From assembly GCA_016234365.1 (NCBI GenBank), contig JACRER010000079.1:79154-143153 (forward strand): 64,000 nucleotides of DNA, written 5' to 3'. The stretch comes from Elusimicrobiota bacterium. Lineage in GTDB: Bacteria; Elusimicrobiota; Elusimicrobia; Elusimicrobiales; UBA9959. The notes under the pieces were generated by a model, which was given only the letters and a program-made list of their open reading frames with translations, was not told the origin of the DNA and did not search any database. Numbering within the stretch: the stretch's first letter is position 1; the number at the start of each line of letters is the position of its first letter. Position numbers and translations under genes: made by a program. Below, in pieces: positions 63,301 through 64,000 of the stretch.

Positions 63301-64000
63301 TTAACCAAAGCCGCTCTTACGAGTACGACGAGGCCAACAACCTTACCAAGGTAACCAAGGCCGACGGCGTACAGATAACCTTTGAATACGACAATCTTAA
63401 CCGGCTGACCAAGAAGAATATCCCCGGCGACCCTGTAGCCTACGCCTACGACGCTGCAAGTAATCTTATAAGCGCCGAAGACAACGCCAGCAAGATACAA
63501 ATAGGCTACGACGCCGGCGACCGTCCCACGCGTGTGATCCAGACCAACAAGGCCGCCAACCTCACCAGCCAGCTAGATTACGAGTACGACGCCAACGGCA
63601 ACCGCACCAAAATGACCTTGGCAGCGAACCCCGCACCGTTCGTATGGAACTACACGTATGACAACCTGAACAGGCTGACCAGGATAACAACGCCCGACAA
63701 CACCAACATCGCTTTTGAATACGATGCAATGAGTCGCCGCACAAGAATGGGTTACCCCAATGGCACTGAGGCCAACTACACCTATGACAACGCCAGCCAG
63801 CTAACCGGCATAACGCATAAGCGCACCGCCGACAACACCATAATAGCCCAAGCCAACTACCAATACGACACCGCCGGCAACCGCACCAGCATGACGGATA
63901 CGGCAGGCACGCATAGCTATGGTTATGATGACCTTCATAGATTAACAAGCGCTAGTCATCCCACAGCTTCAGCCCTGGACGTGAAAAATGAAATATTTAA
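51336..64000 (+). CDS. Giant secreted RHS/YD-repeat surface protein (3' end outside window)
   Basis: One frame is open from ATG 51336 to the end of the window, at least 4221 codons; I checked the frame at several places over its length. N-terminus: basic start and signal peptide (PIMAVAGLLLFLEFPLNVRAA), then an autotransporter-like WTGQGGDSNWFTSANW. Residues about 150-970: 2.5 glycine-rich tandem units of about 328 residues. About 1000-2490: Ig-like and fn3 modules (DKTAPQFSILFPAEG, VPPSQLQTVFAGGSVLLNWD, FDYAGNE). About 2500-3290: CARDB/carboxypeptidase-regulatory-like modules. From about 3360 an RHS N-terminal region (DUF6531-like, PIPVADLSVELPSLGGALPF as printed RIPVADLSVEL) and then YD repeats (EYDNLNRLTK, YEYDANGNRTKM) to the end. 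No Shine-Dalgarno is obvious. Probably a cell-surface or secreted effector delivery shell or adhesin. Whether a C-terminal toxin follows is not visible. Confidence 0.88.
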   Translation, partial: MSVIKARSSMHALRRPIMAVAGLLLFLEFPLNVRAASVAWTGQGGDSNWFTSANWGGNAVPGSGDDVTIDANVTVTAASFPINFNTLTLGGVNSPTLKLSTGTANAGSLVINNKSVFEQNSSLPLTFSYVTINSGGKLTHTPNSSSRQYSVNLNVTGDLVLQAGATIYLDWLGYASDSGPGKGFNAEGASGGGGGHGGAGGNSNAVSGGIAYDLAANPGDLGSGGGRAGSGAYAGGGSGGGMVSAVIGGTAHINGLITADGGYGYAANSGGSGGGAGGSIIISAGAIDGSGVMRANGGAGKTGTNQYGGGGGGGIIAVSVSIADNFYGSKSAFAGSGYKTGGTGILAGRVGAGAKYSITVDNASVQSSTTTKITGNAAIGSLYLARSSLVFSTFSVDSLMLGPEVSITGNYLETGDLVVSTNAGNGVISSSLTVRNNAVINSSASLVLSTMTVNGDLLLLPGSQLKHNANEGTKQYWLNLSVGGNLDLQAGATLYLDGLGYGSDSGAGKGALLEGGSGGGGGHGGSGGSANSASGGTANDVAADPADLGSGGGRAGSSGGYGGGGSGGGLLLARITGSAHINGLITANGSDGSSSNAGGSGGGAGGSINITAGAVDGSGVMRANGGAGKTGTNQYGGGGGGGIIAVSVAIADNFYGSKSAFAGSGYKTGGTGILAGRAAAGAKYSITVDNASVQSSTTTRITGNAAIGSLYLARSNLVFSTFSVDSLMLGPEVSITGNYLETGDLVVSTNAGNGVISSSLTVRNNAVINSSASLVLNTMTVNGDLLLLPGSLLKHSANAGTKQYWLNLTVGGNLDLRAGATIYLDGLGYASDSGTGKGAYAECASGSGAGHGGAGGNTNSLNGGQVYDVEADPAELGSGGGRAGCSGGYAGGGSGGGFLLAKVNGAAHINGLITADGGYGYAANSGGSGGGAGGSIVISAGAIDGSGVMRANGGAGKTGASQYGGGGGGGRLVLTYTSLSPAIISQVNGGGGYQSGGTGTIYKVNTDFPHVSTVTFGGTAIAGSAPDKAHAGDLAVTITFDQAMDTASPPSVTIGTEAPFDQNTVAGSWRDLGVWSGTFTITEQLPNGTQTLVISNAKAQNGKYLEAAATRTFALDTVSPAAPVLSAVAVAGGKVDLGFQRLEPPSEAGLVLQRSTEAAFSTFTVLADELATGTQVSVPFTDTPAADGAYYYRAAFRDTAGNTGVFSDMVSAVSDRVPPVPPSQLQTVFAGGSVLLNWDLVADAAAYNIYRTTYSAVAATGLTPAIAGAAGITAADSPSADATYYYMVTAVDAAGNEGAPAFGTLAVDLHAPVLAISGFTDGGQYNSDVAVSVAIADFSSVSSTISLNGVVVGSFTVVSAAGAYTLSVEATDAFGSSTSTVRGFVIDKTAPQFSILFPAEGLVTNQNVTAVYASTDDFTPYSSLVFRDDLGRAPPFTYSTEGVKTATFTARDLAGNVAAATVTFTIDKTGPGAVADLRFTQFLPASGKVDLAWTAPYDSLSGLASYTLKAATYPITAANFTAAPALLEGIPAQPSGSAEQFSIPVSTAQTLYFALKAADAAGNLSAVSNALIMDVQPPVISALSPSATGYLTRPVTVGAGITDDIGLASVAFYVDGAQVYAPAAPPYSFHWNTVARQDGEHTVLVRASDAAGGVTERSVVYNLQYQPPATPALTSPSSGVAIKVATFTVAGFAEAGITVQFKVDGYVAVSTQAAVNGAFSAVVTLQTEGAHALTVAAADARGASAPSAPVMVEYNFTAPGAPAGLAAGVAAAGKVPLSWNVPEGKVPSGYRVYRSTFETGLAAGTSPSQAPAASVTGLAYSDLPSSDGVYYYGVTALDASGNESPLSSIVPGVSDRTPPSAALAFSGVQPPFGAGDHPFNLTLSGILASAPVLVFTPPGMDPVNVPLSASSPTVWIGTLSVTQAMSPGNGRFAFQGKDLAGNTGTAISAGSVVALDLAGPSGAVELVPASPVKAGEVFVTLRLSEPAAYTPNLVCRPAAGDPITVVLSGSGELWSGILNVPQGADGQAAFIYNASDQLGNLGTSLSAGGVFTIDTVPPGAPLYARASAKTAGAVELNWSSPIGGTPWRYKVHRDGVEVSSSVAPKADGSGTYLETPVDGEHSYTVLAVDAAGNEGPLSQAAQVTARSTPPAAPLSLNAALNQYGRAELSWQPGDADAASYAVYRTTYQLVAAAGASGAPVSQPPYVDTPEKNGLYHYAVSAFDYAGNESALSQEILLNWDKAPPVITITGAADGAIYNYAPAPAFSAADGVSPQITIYAKLDNVPFLSGAVVAAEGEHTLVVTAVGQSLASSTRTVHFTVDLTSPAVSIAGAEDGAFYSSEVVPVISASDARLAAVQLVLDGAAYTAGVPVSSDGRHLLSATARDLAGNISVASAAFTLDLPPPAPAGFTFNAQETAGAVLTWNSPAADTAGYRVYKDGQLHSQGLVRELNYSDPAFVQGEAHVYGVSAVDAAGHEGARAVINIPAVTFTLDSYGVADSSSAVFVRGFFDTARLRLGNNGPLPQLIGPVTAALVSGGVSAQAPAVSVAAGGSALVSPVLPVPAELPASSQLRVTLALPAGIGSAASFTRIFTVAAVSPREPIVELLTEPLVRGMNSRVQVKFNNKGSAPLEIKTWPGDIAAQLSTPEGTTLAQGRLQQIGGGAQPCPGGYFVQVGAQSSYIFEPISLFVPAGLGDSGQVSAVIERVYSGLAGSSPAAGARVFSATVTLSGVAEPPYSATVVPERAVYDQGTAVKLAGSALLSGGSLLPGATVQIGVLARGYERTASTVTDASGHYELTFAPTPGESGIYSLWAAYPGVLNRMQQSSFTIVGFGFQYSDYSASLVQNSSVAFRVNLLNSGQTPLAGLTASVEGSAAGVALSLDQDSLPAGLGSGQSAPLSFTASASAAAAVGTYNFTVNVEEADGYRRSLPVKIAVAAASPVPSASPNAFKIGMSAGQTRTLTVTLLNNGMADWKGMYLAAPSLAWVSFTGNTAIGDIPPGGSAVVTLKAAPPAGLASQAFASNPLFEARSSNAAPLPVSSLITITASGLGNAVYNVINADKPAVNGAGTGIAGAEAELISLDVAGLSAKGTADANGVIQVLNVPAGRYSYTVRAAGFENASGVETIEPGVTLQRDVALPTDVVSYEWTVTPTTIADTYNVSLSITFKTDVPAPALAMSSPLFNFELPEEGGGADGQFTLTNNGLVSARNIELNSSGDAAMSVYLPYSSISELRPGASVVVPFHVALAHASCHSGTLGGNYKYTAACGQTMTKSLPSAKVNAGQCASIGASTNTASSSGGFIGGGGGTGGGGASGVSISVPSSFVSYVVANPPAVTPTSKMCREPAEKRPSECVSGVCVDGAAYSDAGGDPRIPVADLSVELPSLGGALPFARVYDSLDMDAGAFGRSWLHSFESRVALRYAGSAYFTGAGGTAQAGIPAVSASGAVALRGPADVLAEVRPPDGRRLVYTANPDGSFAPPSGESSTLAVIGSTAAPEGFAWTTPGKTVYRYDASGRLVSITDNNDSAITLEYGGGRLTAVKDPEGRTVYSFVYNQDGTLASVTDLGGRSAAFGYADGMLASADGPEGHTAYAYGAYGIDGLAAFGAGVLDDLQADVKTLKLITGVTSPNGHVTSFTYGAPAQVVDYVSQASAINTGTNYTGASTGELSFWGFSAQPVTAGKPELAEEKYYYAPLLVTQSGYALDKAAFARWYFPQVYVTTGEIGSRGAFTFRHTMDELLGIGSTEVTDPLGRKSTYKWEVLSGRAVGMERTDPAGGATATAYDTRRNPVQVTDRAGRVTQFVYDSKNNVTAVIDPLANRTNFTYEPIFNGLASVMDPRGNSSSFGYDAKGNLTSAQDALGNAVQIAYDAHGLPVSITDPLNHTVTITRDGNGYATQITDPLTRSAHMGYNNIGRVVSFTDGANRQTQFAYDTADNLTQVTDAINGATHYNYTAGIIAEGKLLSSLEDAKSHTTQFGYDTRGRLTSVTNPLNQSRSYEYDEANNLTKVTKADGVQITFEYDNLNRLTKKNIPGDPVAYAYDAASNLISAEDNASKIQIGYDAGDRPTRVIQTNKAANLTSQLDYEYDANGNRTKMTLAANPAPFVWNYTYDNLNRLTRITTPDNTNIAFEYDAMSRRTRMGYPNGTEANYTYDNASQLTGITHKRTADNTIIAQANYQYDTAGNRTSMTDTAGTHSYGYDDLHRLTSASHPTASALDVKNEIF
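51786..54260 (+). repeat. Tandem coding repeat, period about 984 bp, 2.5 copies
   Basis: The string AACGGCTTGATAACCGC recurs at 52094, 53079 and 54063, spacing 985 and 984. Unit 1 about 51786-52770, unit 2 about 52771-53755, unit 3 partial about 53756-54260. Units 1 and 2 share long nearly identical stretches (for example around 52500-52700 and 53480-53700). Each unit encodes a glycine-rich loop block (GGGGGHGGAGG-like) followed by beta-strand-rich STTTKITGNAAIGSLYLARS-like sequence, probably beta-helix rungs. Confidence 0.85.
61860..64000 (+). repeat. RHS/YD peptide repeats
   Basis: More than a dozen copies of the YD motif, such as YRYDASGRLVSITD, FVYDSKNNVTAVID, FGYDAKGNLTSAQD, FGYDTRGRLTSVTN and YTYDNLNRLTRITT, spaced about 20-22 codons. 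In RHS/Tc proteins these build a hollow beta-cage around a toxic C-terminal domain. The array continues past the window. Confidence 0.92.

Overview
The window is a GC-rich bacterial chromosome segment (the first 1.5 kb or so is visibly less GC-rich). It is probably from the Elusimicrobiota or a close relative. That is an inference from four traits: a huge secreted Ig/OmpL47-like protein with a FlgD/sorting-like C-terminus, a PorV/PorQ-type barrel gene directly after it, a Bacillus-like ispE-spoVG-glmU-prs-rplY-pth core in a Gram-negative-looking genome, and many giant surface proteins. No rRNA gene or species-level marker is present.

Layout. 1-8.5 kb: tail of an unknown gene, a 2065-residue secreted surface protein, a PorV/PorQ-like outer-membrane protein and a HEAT-like protein. 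8.5-10.3 kb: a small XRE regulator divergent from a stand-alone receiver protein, with overlapping promoters around a shared palindrome, then two minus-strand tRNA-Ser genes. 10.3-18.3 kb: a housekeeping run of glmM, pdxJ, glmS, acpS, nnrD, thiL, tsaE, tsaB and rimI, mostly overlapping or abutting from glmS on. 18.3-26.8 kb: a TPR protein fused to a LolB-like domain, ispE, spoVG, tRNA-Gln, a GIY-YIG protein, a beta-carbonic-anhydrase-like protein, glmU, prs, rplY, pth and a small membrane protein. glmM, glmS and glmU together supply UDP-GlcNAc for the envelope.

27-33 kb: a minus-strand membrane-anchored protein with a CycH/CcmI-like domain, then an unrecognised three-gene operon: a 1372-residue coiled-coil protein with an internal duplication, a 238-residue coiled-coil protein and a small membrane protein. 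It lies just upstream of the capsule/EPS export genes. 33-50 kb: a Wzx/Wzy-type polysaccharide locus with Wza-like export protein, Wzc-like tyrosine kinase, O-antigen ligase/polymerase-like protein, GT39-like transferase, flippase, a phosphoribosyltransferase-HAD fusion, three methyltransferases, a radical SAM/SPASM protein, four GT4-type glycosyltransferases and an asparagine synthetase. The last is frameshifted at a G8 tract and joined to the 3' end of another glycosyltransferase gene.

50.4-64 kb: a receiver/winged-helix response regulator related to the one at 9 kb, then a strong promoter abutted by a 16-bp palindrome, then one open frame running from about 51336 off the end of the window (at least 4221 codons). 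It encodes a secreted giant with about 2.5 tandem 984-bp glycine-rich units, many Ig/fn3/CARDB-like modules and an RHS/YD-repeat region. Its C-terminus, where any toxin or sorting domain would sit, is outside the window.

The most novel-looking items are the giant RHS protein with its regulator and palindrome, the coiled-coil operon, the TPR-LolB fusion, and the asnB/glycosyltransferase chimera.
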